The notes under the pieces were generated by a model. The model was not told the DNA's origin, did no database searches, and was given only the letters and a program-made list of their open reading frames with translations. Of a stretch of 64,000 bases of DNA, positions 44,058-52,283 are shown one piece after another. Position numbers and translations under genes: made by a program. This stretch comes from Splendidivirga corallicola (GTDB lineage Bacteria; Bacteroidota; Bacteroidia; Cytophagales; Cyclobacteriaceae), in contig JAUJEA010000011.1 in NCBI GenBank assembly GCA_030442035.1, forward strand, positions 222,844-286,843. Direction: 5' to 3'. Numbering within the stretch: position 1 is the first letter of the stretch; the number at the start of each line of letters is the position of its first letter.

Positions 44058-44345
44058 AACATATAGCAAAGAATATAATGTTCTTTGTTTTCCAAATATT
44101 ACAAATAAAGTGCACAAAACATTGCACAATATGTGGGTTAGGAATAAATACACTCAATGAAATATCTAATGAACCAACTTTTCAGGGTAAACCAAGCAAT
44201 GGTAAAAACACGTATTCTTTGGAGTCATTTATCAATGTCCGCTCTCATCGTTTCAGGTCTTCCTCAATAGAACGTGACCTTTGAACGAATAATGGGAAGC
44301 GGAAACTAAGTCTCAGAATCGAAGGTGTAAATAAGGAAAAACTGT
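44058..44345. repeat. intergenic repeat R1 (left border of the restriction-modification block)
   Basis: The stretch opens with an imperfect palindrome around AATATAATGTTCTTTG (44072-44087) and CAAATATTACAAATAAAG, then has CAAATAAAGTGCACAA (44102-44117) and GGAGTCATTTATCAATGTCC (44221-44240), both found again at 50354-50419. It ends with a GGAAGCGGAAACTAAGTC tract, similar to the repeats at 55.9 and 57.3 kb. It fills the gap 44035-44350. A 68-codon ORF inside it has no support. Confidence 0.65.
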
Positions 44346-44350
44346 ATAAT

Positions 44351-45463
44351 CTAGTTGGCAGATTTTTCCATCAGTTTGGTATACACTTTTTTCATCACTT
44401 CTGTTTTACCTTCATCTTCGGCTACAGCGGAAGTTGTAAACATCATCACTCCACTAGATCCTCCTGCCAGTCCACCTTTCAGAACAATTTCAAATTCCTC
44501 ATTGGAAATGATGCCTGGATTATTATATGCCTGAACGATAGGCCATACTTTCGGATAAGCATCCTTTTTGATATTTAGTCGATTGCTAAACCACTGAATA
44601 TTTTCTTTTACCCAGTTGGGCTCTCTCCCCATTCTCTCGTGGTATACCATAGGAGAAAATACATCGATGGTTTCTTTTAATAGATCATAGTCGAGTCCTA
44701 GTATACGATATCTTGCATTGTTAAACTCTTCATCATTCCACGGACAATGATAAAGTCCGAGGAGCACCTCCGGTTTGATTTTTTTGATGATGCTTTTCAT
44801 TTCATAGGTCCAATCATAAATCACCTCGCTTCGCCATTTACGCCACGATGTGTCATGGTTATTTAATATCCATAGCGCTTTCTTTGAAGTGATCCCTTCC
44901 GGTATTTCGATCCCGGAGTCTTTTGAAAATGTATCGAGGCAATGATCACAAAAACACGTTTCAGGCAAGATGGGCTCAGGTTCTTCAAACTGTGCATGCC
45001 AATGCACATAGTCCATCCAAACACCATCCAGATCATACGCTAAAAGTAAATCCCGAAGCTGATCAAAACGATACTGACGGAAACCGGGTTCCGTAGGACA
45101 AACTCCCATAAACCAGGAGGCAGCTTGCACCTTTTCACCCTTTTCATTGATTGCCCAGGCCTCAGGGTGTGTTTCTACATAGTTTTTACCATTCAAAGTA
45201 GCAAATTCAGCAAATACCATTAATCCCTCAGACCTGGCCCTGTTTACCATATCATGGTTAATCGATCCACTGTGGACAAAAATGGCATTAATCCCAAGAT
45301 CCTGTAGATTGAAATCTTTATCCCAAAGAGGTTTGGGATGTCCATAAATACCCCTGATCTCAGTAATTTCAGCAGATCTTTGCTCACAGGAAACAAATAA
45401 CATTGGACATAGCGTTGTACAAAGTAAAATGTATCGAAAGCAGAATTTTACACTTGAATGCAT
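44351..45463 (-). CDS. putative glycoside-hydrolase-like lipoprotein (GHL10-type TIM barrel)
   Basis: A 370-residue protein with a lipoprotein signal ending in MLFVSCEQ near residue 26. The barrel-like part has INAIFVHSG, GLMVFAEFAT, LLLAYDLDGVWMDYVHWH with acidic residues at a strand end, and a CFCDHCLDTF metal-like cluster. LLGLYHCPWND and DVFSPMVYHERMG complete a pattern typical of GHL10/DUF4015-like putative hydrolases. Substrate unknown. It should be anchored in the envelope. Confidence 0.75.
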   Translation of the reverse strand: MHSSVKFCFRYILLCTTLCPMLFVSCEQRSAEITEIRGIYGHPKPLWDKDFNLQDLGINAIFVHSGSINHDMVNRARSEGLMVFAEFATLNGKNYVETHPEAWAINEKGEKVQAASWFMGVCPTEPGFRQYRFDQLRDLLLAYDLDGVWMDYVHWHAQFEEPEPILPETCFCDHCLDTFSKDSGIEIPEGITSKKALWILNNHDTSWRKWRSEVIYDWTYEMKSIIKKIKPEVLLGLYHCPWNDEEFNNARYRILGLDYDLLKETIDVFSPMVYHERMGREPNWVKENIQWFSNRLNIKKDAYPKVWPIVQAYNNPGIISNEEFEIVLKGGLAGGSSGVMMFTTSAVAEDEGKTEVMKKVYTKLMEKSAN

Positions 45464-45550
45464 GTTAATTTTTGTTTTGCATATTACGACCGGTCTATAG
45501 ACGATAGCTTGGCTTGGTGCCGCGATGAGCTATACATTATTTTAGCAAGT

Positions 45551-46099
45551 TTATTCATAAAGTGATTTGTGGCAAGTGATGACAAAGCCATTTCCAAATC
45601 CATAAGGTCTTTTTAAATCTTCTATTGAGTCCCCGATTTTATTGTTCGCACCCATATTTGTCATATTTCCATTGGATGTAATGGTTATCCATCCTTTTTC
45701 CTCGTATGGTCTAAATTCTGCAACTGTTTCATTATGTAGGACAGTAGCAACTTGTAATCCTCCATTATCAGGATAATCCAGGGGTAATTCAATATTTAAT
45801 ACTTCACCGAACAACAATGACAGATTTGCTTTTGTTGGTTCTCTTAATTCTAATTCCAATACCTTAAGCACTTTGTTTAAATCGACATGAGTTTGTGTAG
45901 CCCACTCTGTGATTTTTTCATTAAAATTTTGTTGCTCTTTTTCACCCCATGCAGCTCCAGCAGCCGCAATGGCACCGCCAACAATGGGAATTGCTCCCAT
46001 AGTATTTAGCGCAAATCTCGCGGCTTGTTTACCTCCAGGTTTGTTTAACATTTCTGTTAATTGCTGAATGATCTCATCTTTTTCCTTGTCCCTTTCCAT
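45551..46099 (-). CDS. hypothetical protein with glycine/alanine-rich hydrophobic segment
   Basis: The 182-residue protein has a charged N-terminal helix (ERDKEKDEIIQQLTEMLN) and then a hydrophobic small-residue segment at about 34-50 (GAIPIVGGAIAAAGAAWG). A helical middle and a soluble C-terminal half follow, with NMGANNKIGDSIED. I do not recognise the family. The hydrophobic segment next to a restriction-modification locus could suggest membrane insertion or effector activity, but nothing proves it. Confidence 0.6.
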   Translation of the reverse strand: MERDKEKDEIIQQLTEMLNKPGGKQAARFALNTMGAIPIVGGAIAAAGAAWGEKEQQNFNEKITEWATQTHVDLNKVLKVLELELREPTKANLSLLFGEVLNIELPLDYPDNGGLQVATVLHNETVAEFRPYEEKGWITITSNGNMTNMGANNKIGDSIEDLKRPYGFGNGFVITCHKSLYE

Positions 46100-46341
46100 T
46101 TTCTGAGTTATTTATTAATTGGCCACAACTGCTCTACTAAAAGCGTTGTCTTTCCAGTACCAGCCGGATGGTTATAATTTTTTAGCTTATGTTAGCCACT
46201 GTAACCCGATTAGCATTATCGTTTCGTTTTTCAATTAATTTTCTTTTTTCATTTCCTTTCCCGAGCGAGAGCAAAAGAGATTTTTATTTGATTTTAAATT
46301 CTTTTAATCTGTGCGGCGGCAATGAGCAAAGAAGCATTGGT

Positions 46342-46758
46342 TTAATTACTAATTTCGTTGATTAATTCCAATAATTTGGTTTCTCTTATTGCTTTATTTT
46401 TTAATTCACATTGCCATACGATAATTATCTTCCAGCCGAGATGCTTTAATTCTTTTTGATTCTTTTTGTCTCTGATTTTTGTGTCCTCAATTTTTTTTGT
46501 CCAAAACTCCTTTCGAGTTTCAGGCAATTTTCCGGCTTTACACCTATGTCCATGCCAAAAACAGCCATGAACAAAAATTGCAGTTTGATACCTGGGTAAG
46601 ACAACATCGGGCTTCCCGGGAAGTCTTTTGTCATTTTTTCGATAACGGAATCCTTTTCTATAGAGAAATTTACGTACCAATATTTCTGGTTTGGTTTCCT
46701 TGCCGGAAATCTTTGCCATAATATGGGAACGCTTGCTTTTATTGTATATATCGGCCAC
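46342..46758 (-). CDS. vsr: very short patch repair endonuclease Vsr
   Basis: The 138-residue protein matches Vsr well: RSHIMAKISGKETKPE, VRKFLYRKGFRYRKND, LPGKPDVVLPRYQTAIFVHG with the catalytic Asp, and CFWHGHRCKAG with the zinc Cys and His residues. Vsr nicks T:G mismatches that arise by deamination of 5-methylcytosine. It is the last gene of the methyltransferase operon, four bases after the ATPase gene, which is the expected partnership. Confidence 0.95.
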   Translation of the reverse strand: MADIYNKSKRSHIMAKISGKETKPEILVRKFLYRKGFRYRKNDKRLPGKPDVVLPRYQTAIFVHGCFWHGHRCKAGKLPETRKEFWTKKIEDTKIRDKKNQKELKHLGWKIIIVWQCELKNKAIRETKLLELINEISN

Positions 46759-46762
46759 AATT

Positions 46763-48667
46763 TCAATCTTGATAAATTGAATCTAATTCATCATACCTAT
46801 CAATGAACTCTTGATGGTATTTGTTTGCGCTTGATAGTAACTCAGTATATGTTTTTAAGTAGATCCCCTGTGTTTTTAGACCTTCCGCGAGAATGGTTAT
46901 CTCCTCTTTTTTTACAAAACGTTCTCCAATTACATAGCAATAAACATTCTTTTTGAATTCATTACCTAATTTGGATTTTAGAAATGAAACGTATTCGGTG
47001 CCCTGAAGAAGTTGTTTTTTCCCAATTGGTGTTTTGGGCCGCTTGAGTTCAATAATAAATATGGTTTCTGAAAAATCAACGCATAAAAAATCGATACGTT
47101 TGTTTTCCACGGGTATATCATCCTCTTTAAAGTGTTCACGAAGCAATTTAGAATAAGTTACCTCATCCTTAAAGTTCATGATTCTGGGATCTAAGAGCCA
47201 AGGGAAGTGTTTTAAAAAATTATGGAGTGTTGGAATTTCTTTTGCATTTGTGTCAATGTAGTACTCAAATTTTTTTATTGTTTCAACCCTTATTTTCGCC
47301 AACTTATAGAATTCCCTTGCCTCAATCAGTTTCCATTCTTTAAACAGTCTGATTAGGTGCTCTGATTCTATATTTTCGACTGTTTCCAAGTCAGCTGCGA
47401 ATTCCTTGAAGGACTCAAATTCAAAGGATTCTTGAACATATTTTACCAGCTCTCCAGCTTTTTTTGTTTCTATACTCTCGCTTTTTACAATTGTGTTAAT
47501 GATACTATTTGCCAATTTTTGTTCATGACGAGGTAATTCCAATACCCATGCATCTATATCGAGGCCCGTAATACTTTTTATCTCCTCTTTCTTTTTCTTG
47601 ACTTTCTTTTTTCGTTGTTCATTATATACCGCATAGATAATGGCATTCAAATACTCTTTAAGCTCTACGGTATCATCGTCTTCCCAGTTGAGAGATCTTC
47701 GATTAGTTGATATTACTTCTTTATCCCATTCGTCTATAAAGCTTACATCTAACCAACCTGTTATGTATTTATATCCATGGCTTGAGGCTTTAACATCAAA
47801 GAAACTGTGTTCATTTACGAGTTTGCCTCTTGAAAACAGAGCAATACCCTCCATTTTGTTCGGTACTGTATCCAAAGCAGATATTATCTCACCTTTTATT
47901 TCTGATGAATACAAATACTCTCTTGGGTGTTCAGGTAATGGAAAGTTCCAACTGAATTCTTCAGTTATGGCTTTAAACTTTAGTTTGTTTTTAACTAAAA
48001 TTCTATCATTGTTTTCATTGTTATGAATGATTTTTACATCGAAATCTGGTTCATCGAATACTGAAAAATATCGGGACAATGAATACGCAATATCCTCAGG
48101 GTAAAATGCTGATTTTCTCTTAATAGAACTTAAAAGTATGGTGGTTCCTTTTTCTTTGTCAGATTGTTCATCTTTAACAAGAATTGTTGGCTTATATTTT
48201 TTTCTTTCTTTTCCTGCAGCTTTTAAGTCGGAAAGATTCATTTGGAATACATTTCTAATATGATTTCGATAAGTTTCCACTTCAATCACCTCTGCAATTC
48301 CAAAGAACGAAAGTTTCCCGATCCCTTTTTTACCGATGACCAACCTTTTCCCTGATTCGCTTTTTTGAGAATCATCGTCCGATCTCCTATTTCTGCCTAT
48401 TCTAAGAAATCTATCATTTAGTTGCTTAAATGTCATACCATGACCGTCATCCTCTATCCTAATTTCCTTTTTATCATCATCATTAAGGTATATTATAACG
48501 CTATTAGCATCTGCATCATAGGAGTTTGAAACTAACTCTGCTATGACAGGAGGTAGGGTAGAATATTGGTTTATTCCTAAGTGTTCGATCGTATTAGGAT
48601 CGAATTCCATTACCAGTTCATCTACAGGATTAACCGGATTTGAATTCTCATTTGTTTCCATTTGCAT
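46763..48667 (-). CDS. GHKL (MutL/MORC-like) ATPase fused to a PD-(D/E)xK nuclease
   Basis: The 634-residue protein opens with a Bergerat ATPase: Glu44/Asn48 in IAELVSNSYDADA, DDGHGM at 73-78, and GKKGIGK at 112-118. A MutL-like second domain and a helical linker follow. Near the C-terminus, RIDFLCVD and FIIELKRP give PD-(D/E)xK residues Asp526, Glu540 and Lys542. MutL-homologous ATPases in restriction-modification loci with m5C methyltransferases and Vsr are established, and related to eukaryotic MORC. It should be the restriction component. It overlaps the methyltransferase gene end by 20 bases. Confidence 0.88.
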   Translation of the reverse strand: MQMETNENSNPVNPVDELVMEFDPNTIEHLGINQYSTLPPVIAELVSNSYDADANSVIIYLNDDDKKEIRIEDDGHGMTFKQLNDRFLRIGRNRRSDDDSQKSESGKRLVIGKKGIGKLSFFGIAEVIEVETYRNHIRNVFQMNLSDLKAAGKERKKYKPTILVKDEQSDKEKGTTILLSSIKRKSAFYPEDIAYSLSRYFSVFDEPDFDVKIIHNNENNDRILVKNKLKFKAITEEFSWNFPLPEHPREYLYSSEIKGEIISALDTVPNKMEGIALFSRGKLVNEHSFFDVKASSHGYKYITGWLDVSFIDEWDKEVISTNRRSLNWEDDDTVELKEYLNAIIYAVYNEQRKKKVKKKKEEIKSITGLDIDAWVLELPRHEQKLANSIINTIVKSESIETKKAGELVKYVQESFEFESFKEFAADLETVENIESEHLIRLFKEWKLIEAREFYKLAKIRVETIKKFEYYIDTNAKEIPTLHNFLKHFPWLLDPRIMNFKDEVTYSKLLREHFKEDDIPVENKRIDFLCVDFSETIFIIELKRPKTPIGKKQLLQGTEYVSFLKSKLGNEFKKNVYCYVIGERFVKKEEITILAEGLKTQGIYLKTYTELLSSANKYHQEFIDRYDELDSIYQD

Positions 48668-49703
48668 ACTTTAATATTGTTAAGCCAATAGCTTTTGCTA
48701 AAACTGGAGGAACGGCATTACCAATCATCCTAGCAATAGTACCTTGACTGTTAGAAATAAAGATGTAGTTGAGTGGGAAGCTCTGTAATGCAGCCCCTTC
48801 TCTCAATGAAATGGCCCTGTTTTGTTCTGGATGGCCGTATCTGCCATTAGAATAACTAACAAATCTTGTAGTAATAGTAGGCGAAGGTGAGTTCCATTTC
48901 ATTCTGCCATACACATCATAATGGCCTCCGTGCTTCTTAAATCCTTCCGACTTCAGACAATCTGGCCAAGACCGTCTATCTCCTCCATTATGGGTAGTAT
49001 TAATTATTCTATTCATGTTTAATTTACTTAATGAGGCGGAACTATGTATGAAGTCGGTTTTGTCCTTATGCCCGGCTTCAATTGGTTTAAATACGCTTTG
49101 GTTTCCTATGGCTTCAAATACCGTTTTGACATTCGTTTTATCTGGTTTTGGTAACTCACAAATGGAAGTTAATCGTGAGGCAATAAGAATATATCTTCTT
49201 CTATTTTGAGGAACGCCATAATTCTTGGCATTCACAACTCCATCCTTAAAGGAGTATCCATTTTCAGTCAGAAATAGTTTGAATTTATTAATTGGACTTT
49301 CAGGCTTTTTATCGAAACCAGGTACATTCTCAATGAATACATAGCCGGGACGATAATACTCTACAAAATCTTGAAAGTCCTCTAATAATAGTCTCGTGCT
49401 TTTAGATTTTCGCTTGTCAGTGTTTATGTTGGAATAGTACTGACAAGGGCTGCAACCTACAAAGATTAGGTCGCCTTGGTATTTTCTAATCCCAAAGAAT
49501 TTTCCAACTTCTTCCTTTCTTAGATTTGAAACGTCTGCTGTCAAATATTTCGTAGCATTATTCTTTTCATAGGTTTCTTTGCAAGAGGGATCAATATCAA
49601 TTCCTCCTAATACGTCAATGCCTGCTTGCTTGAATCCGCAAGTCACTCCACCTGCAGAACAAAAAAAGTCTAATGCCTTTAAATTTTTCGTTATATTAGT
49701 CAT
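48648..49703 (-). CDS. dcm: DNA cytosine-5 methyltransferase
   Basis: From ATG 49703 the protein has 351 residues with the m5C motifs in order: I (LDFFCSAGGVTCGF), IV with the catalytic cysteine (VGCSPCQYYS), VI (FIENVP), VIII (QNRRRYIL), and IX-X (RMIGNAVPPVLAKAIG). It transfers a methyl group to C5 of cytosine in a target set by the variable region between VIII and IX. Upstream ATGs at 49721 and 49757 would overlap the regulator gene; 49703 leaves seven bases. It is in one operon with regulator, ATPase-nuclease and vsr. Confidence 0.93.
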   Translation of the reverse strand: MTNITKNLKALDFFCSAGGVTCGFKQAGIDVLGGIDIDPSCKETYEKNNATKYLTADVSNLRKEEVGKFFGIRKYQGDLIFVGCSPCQYYSNINTDKRKSKSTRLLLEDFQDFVEYYRPGYVFIENVPGFDKKPESPINKFKLFLTENGYSFKDGVVNAKNYGVPQNRRRYILIASRLTSICELPKPDKTNVKTVFEAIGNQSVFKPIEAGHKDKTDFIHSSASLSKLNMNRIINTTHNGGDRRSWPDCLKSEGFKKHGGHYDVYGRMKWNSPSPTITTRFVSYSNGRYGHPEQNRAISLREGAALQSFPLNYIFISNSQGTIARMIGNAVPPVLAKAIGLTILKYANGNK

Positions 49704-49710
49704 AATGTGA

Positions 49711-49911
49711 TTAATCTCCATTTTTTGTTGAAACCAATAGCTCCCTAACATCCACATCTAAAACCTCCGCAATGCTTCTCAACACAGGCACACTTGGCTG
49801 GGCATTGTTATTACAGTAGTTCGTGACCACCACATAACTCTTACCGATCTTCACGGCCAACCATGTTTGGGTTCTTCCTTGCTCTTTCAGTACTTCTTTT
49901 ATCCTATTCAT
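49711..49911 (-). CDS. Xre-family controller protein of the restriction-modification locus
   Basis: A 66-residue helix-turn-helix protein (MNRIKEVLKEQGRTQTWLA, then KIGKSYVVVTNYCNN and VPVLRSIAEVLDVDVRELL). It is first in the methyltransferase-nuclease operon. Small regulators in this position are called controller (C) proteins and bind operators near their own promoter to time restriction after methylation. The inverted repeat at 49992-50050 upstream is the obvious candidate site. Confidence 0.88.
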   Translation of the reverse strand: MNRIKEVLKEQGRTQTWLAVKIGKSYVVVTNYCNNNAQPSVPVLRSIAEVLDVDVRELLVSTKNGD

Positions 49912-49991
49912 AATGCTGTGTGATACACAAGTTTATTAATAAACAATACAGAAAAATACAGTGTTCTAATGCTCTTTTTTGAATATGTTAA

Positions 49992-50050
49992 AATACAATA
50001 CAAAAATATATTGTAAAATATTGCAACATGATATATATTTGTATTGTATT
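49992..50050. promoter_or_regulatory. mirrored divergent promoters with 13-base inverted operator
   Basis: AATACAATACAAA (49992-50004) and TTTGTATTGTATT (50038-50050) are perfect inverted copies 33 bases apart. Each arm contains the TTTG of a -7 element: TATATTTG at 50034-50041 on the plus strand and TATTTTTG at 50008-50001 on the minus strand. Both promoters therefore read TAnnTTTGTATTGTATT. A TTG at 50011-50013 lies 20 bases before the plus-strand -7; no well-spaced -33 is seen for the minus strand. Confidence 0.7.
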
Positions 50051-50071
50051 ACAATATAAAACTCAACTCTC

Positions 50072-50272
50072 ATGAGCAGAAAATACACCAAAGCTGATTT
50101 AGAGCAAATCGTTTCCGTTCAATTGGAAAATCTCAATGCCATGCATGACCTTTTGAGTATCATGAAGCATCAAAATGAATTATTAAATAGCGCCAACAAG
50201 AAATTGAAAGATGAAATCACAGATTTTAAGAAGAGGTTATATCCAACCCGAAAAGGAAATTCAAATTCTTAA
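50072..50272 (+). CDS. small coiled-coil protein divergent from the controller gene
   Basis: The 66-residue product is almost wholly helical. Residues 5-52 (KADLEQIVSVQLENLNAM, then NELLNSANKKLKDEITDFKK) have heptad-like spacing, and a basic tail follows. I do not recognise the family. Its promoter mirrors that of the controller gene, which ties its expression to the restriction-modification locus and supports it being real. A regulator of the nuclease or an unrelated accessory protein are both possible. Confidence 0.65.
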   Translation: MSRKYTKADLEQIVSVQLENLNAMHDLLSIMKHQNELLNSANKKLKDEITDFKKRLYPTRKGNSNS

Positions 50273-50353
50273 ATCTGCGGTGGGGCAGGCTCATTGTGTC
50301 AGTTCTGCCAGTTGGTGGATGGCACAACTTACTTGTCCGTACCGTGATAAAAT

Positions 50354-50419
50354 CAAATAAAGTGCACAAGCCATTCTACCGTAGAAATGAGTATTCTTAG
50401 GAGTCATTTATCAATGTCC
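50354..50419. repeat. intergenic repeat R2 (right border of the restriction-modification block)
   Basis: CAAATAAAGTGCACAA (50354-50369) and GGAGTCATTTATCAATGTCC (50400-50419) are exact copies of blocks in R1 in the same orientation, but here only 30 bases apart instead of 103. The rest of the 550-base gap 50273-50822 holds an MFS gene fragment and otherwise nothing recognised. Confidence 0.7.
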
Positions 50420-50675
50420 ATCTGTTGTCTTGTGTTCCGGTATCTTTGTTTACCACTCCATCCGTATTTTTTCACCTCCGCCGTCATTTTTTGATACCCC
50501 AATGTTTTTTTGCCAAAGTAGTCATTTTCCAATACACTGGGGCTTTTAATTGATGAGCCGGCCTTATTATGTTTGAGGTTTTCTTTTTTATCGGTACTTT
50601 TACTTTCGTTATTAGCTTAGAGATCTGAAGCAAGGAAGTGTTTTCCATCTTAAAGGAATAATAGAAAAACAATGC

Positions 50676-50739
50676 AATATTCTGATCTATCAGATCAGCC
50701 ACTACCCCACTAAATCCCATGGATATGGGCATCAGGCCA
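50676..50739 (-). pseudogene. fragment of an MFS transporter gene
   Basis: These 64 bases match 57509-57572 in the intact MFS gene with four differences. In translation it reads MPISMGFSGVVADLIDQNI against MPISMGLSGVVADLMDQNI in the intact protein. An 82-codon ORF (50484-50732) continues from it into unrelated sequence, so it is a relic. Confidence 0.75.
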
Positions 50740-50822
50740 CTTAAACACTTCCCTTTGCAAATAACTTAGTTAGCTTATAGAGTTTCAGTATCTGTTATGG
50801 TCATTCTCCTTTATCTCTGGCT

Positions 50823-51389
50823 TTACTTAATAAATTTTGTGTTGTTGTTCAACGTATAAAAAAATCTACTTGAATACTTAAGATAGTGGTTTTCCGCAGG
50901 CTCTTGTCCATCAATTTTTCCATGTTGGTATTCAAAATAGTATCCAAATCCACCACGGATTAAATATATCTTTTTATAAGCTGGTCCCAAGCCTAAACTT
51001 GTATGTTCTTGTTGTATGGCTTTGGTTCCTGTGAAGTTGATTAATTCATATGAAAAGTTTTCAAGTAGTTTCTCAGGATCTTCTACTATTGGACCATCAC
51101 TTTTAGTCTGGGAATAGAGAAAGAATTGCTCAAGACTATCTTTGTCACCATTTAATATTTTACTCTTTAATATAATTTTCCAGTAGATGTTCAAGGAAGA
51201 ATCCGGTAAGTGCAGTTCGAATCCGGTTGAATCAGTTCTTTCAATATCCCAACCATCCAATAATTCCAAATCTATTTCCAACTCACCAATACTTATTGTT
51301 TGGCAGTAGGATTGCGAGCACGTGAAAACGAAGATAACAAGGAACACAAGCCATTTCGTTCTTCTATAACGACTGCTAATATTTACCAT
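50823..51389 (-). CDS. secreted protein of unknown function
   Basis: A 188-residue product with a basic N-terminus and signal peptide (KWLVFLVIFVFTCSQSYCQ, cleavage near residue 30). The mature part starts with a beta strand pair (TISIGELEIDLELLDGW) and has TKAIQQEHTSLGLGPAYKKI in the middle. It resembles small periplasmic proteins that read like PsbP or DUF1795 types, but the similarity is too weak to name. Its start codon lies inside a repeated sequence also seen at 56.05 kb. Confidence 0.65.
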   Translation of the reverse strand: MVNISSRYRRTKWLVFLVIFVFTCSQSYCQTISIGELEIDLELLDGWDIERTDSTGFELHLPDSSLNIYWKIILKSKILNGDKDSLEQFFLYSQTKSDGPIVEDPEKLLENFSYELINFTGTKAIQQEHTSLGLGPAYKKIYLIRGGFGYYFEYQHGKIDGQEPAENHYLKYSSRFFYTLNNNTKFIK

Positions 51390-51436
51390 TTTCCCATGCT
51401 ATGCCATATAATCCATGTTAGCATATACTTTCATTT
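51372..51436. repeat. left half of a split repeat flanking the TIGR02117-like gene
   Basis: This 65-base stretch matches 56036-56101 with about 80% identity by eye, including TGCTATGCC and GTTAGCA/GTCAGCA. It ends in TTTCATTT (51429-51436), which carries the stop codon of the TIGR02117-like gene. Confidence 0.7.
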
Positions 51437-52078
51437 ATATTTATTGATCAGTCCAAAATCGAATGGTGTCCATAGACAGGACTTCAAACCACTTTTTTTG
51501 AAGATTGTGTTTACCCAGGAATTACAGGTTTTGAAGCAGGTATAATTTCCCTTGGCTTTATAAAAGTCATCATTATCGGAATATCCTTTTCCTTTTAAAA
51601 GGATTTTTTCTCCATTCGTGTCCGTACTAAACGACTGTAGAATCAATTCATTTATTTTACTTAATTCCGATCTACTTATCTTTATTTCAACCCAATTGCT
51701 TTGAGCATGTGTATAACGGGTTAAATGAATCAGGCTGGGGCTTTTCAAAAAGGCAGCATTAAATGCGGTTCTAAATGTTAGGTCAGACCAGGTTGGCGTA
51801 TTTAAATAAAAAACTTCATCCCCCCAACCTAATGAGAAAAAATTGTCTGATGGAGAATGAACCAATCCTTTCAACAAAGATTTGTCCAAATCTTTTTTTT
51901 TCAAAATGATATTCAGATGCACGCCATTGGTGCTGAGGTATATCGTTTCTGTATTATCGACTTTGGATTCTGTGTTATTTACAGTTATTAAAGTCAGTAT
52001 CAATGAAACAATCAAATAGCTGGCTGGGATAGCTAAGACAAACAATATCCACTTAATTATCTTCTTGATGGTTTTCAT
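51431..52078 (-). CDS. TIGR02117 / DUF2459 family protein
   Basis: From ATG 52078 the 215-residue protein starts with a membrane anchor (MKTIKKIIKWILFVLAIPAS, continuing to about 30). The rest fits the TIGR02117/DUF2459 family: STNGVHLNIIL, FFSLGWGDEVFYLNTPTW, FKTCNSWVNTIFKKSGLKSCLWTPF with the conserved cysteine. The family resembles NlpC/P60-like proteins and its function is unknown. Its start and stop codons each lie within a copy of TTTCATTT that flanks the gene. Confidence 0.82.
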   Translation of the reverse strand: MKTIKKIIKWILFVLAIPASYLIVSLILTLITVNNTESKVDNTETIYLSTNGVHLNIILKKKDLDKSLLKGLVHSPSDNFFSLGWGDEVFYLNTPTWSDLTFRTAFNAAFLKSPSLIHLTRYTHAQSNWVEIKISRSELSKINELILQSFSTDTNGEKILLKGKGYSDNDDFYKAKGNYTCFKTCNSWVNTIFKKSGLKSCLWTPFDFGLINKYK

Positions 52079-52104
52079 TTTTGAATGTTTGCTAACAATC
52101 CGTA
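52072..52104. repeat. right half of the split repeat
   Basis: These 33 bases match 56093-56125 with seven differences, including GAATGTTTGCTAAC against GAATGTTTACTGAC. It starts with TTTTCATTT, containing the start codon of the TIGR02117-like gene. Confidence 0.7.
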
Positions 52105-52283
52105 TATAACCAATTGGCCGGAAGAAGACCGCCAAAGCATCTCAAATTCCTCATAAGCTAAGTTACTGATTTTGGTTTTGAACTTCTATTTACTTAAAAG
52201 TCAAATTAATGAGTTAGGAGAGATCCAAGAGTTGCCATACTCCAATAAGTTCCCCATTTGCTATAAACTATGTACCAACTTTT

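Noticed and set aside
44078..44284. 68-codon plus-strand ORF
   Set aside because: It lies wholly inside repeat R1, and its frame is not kept in R2-R4.
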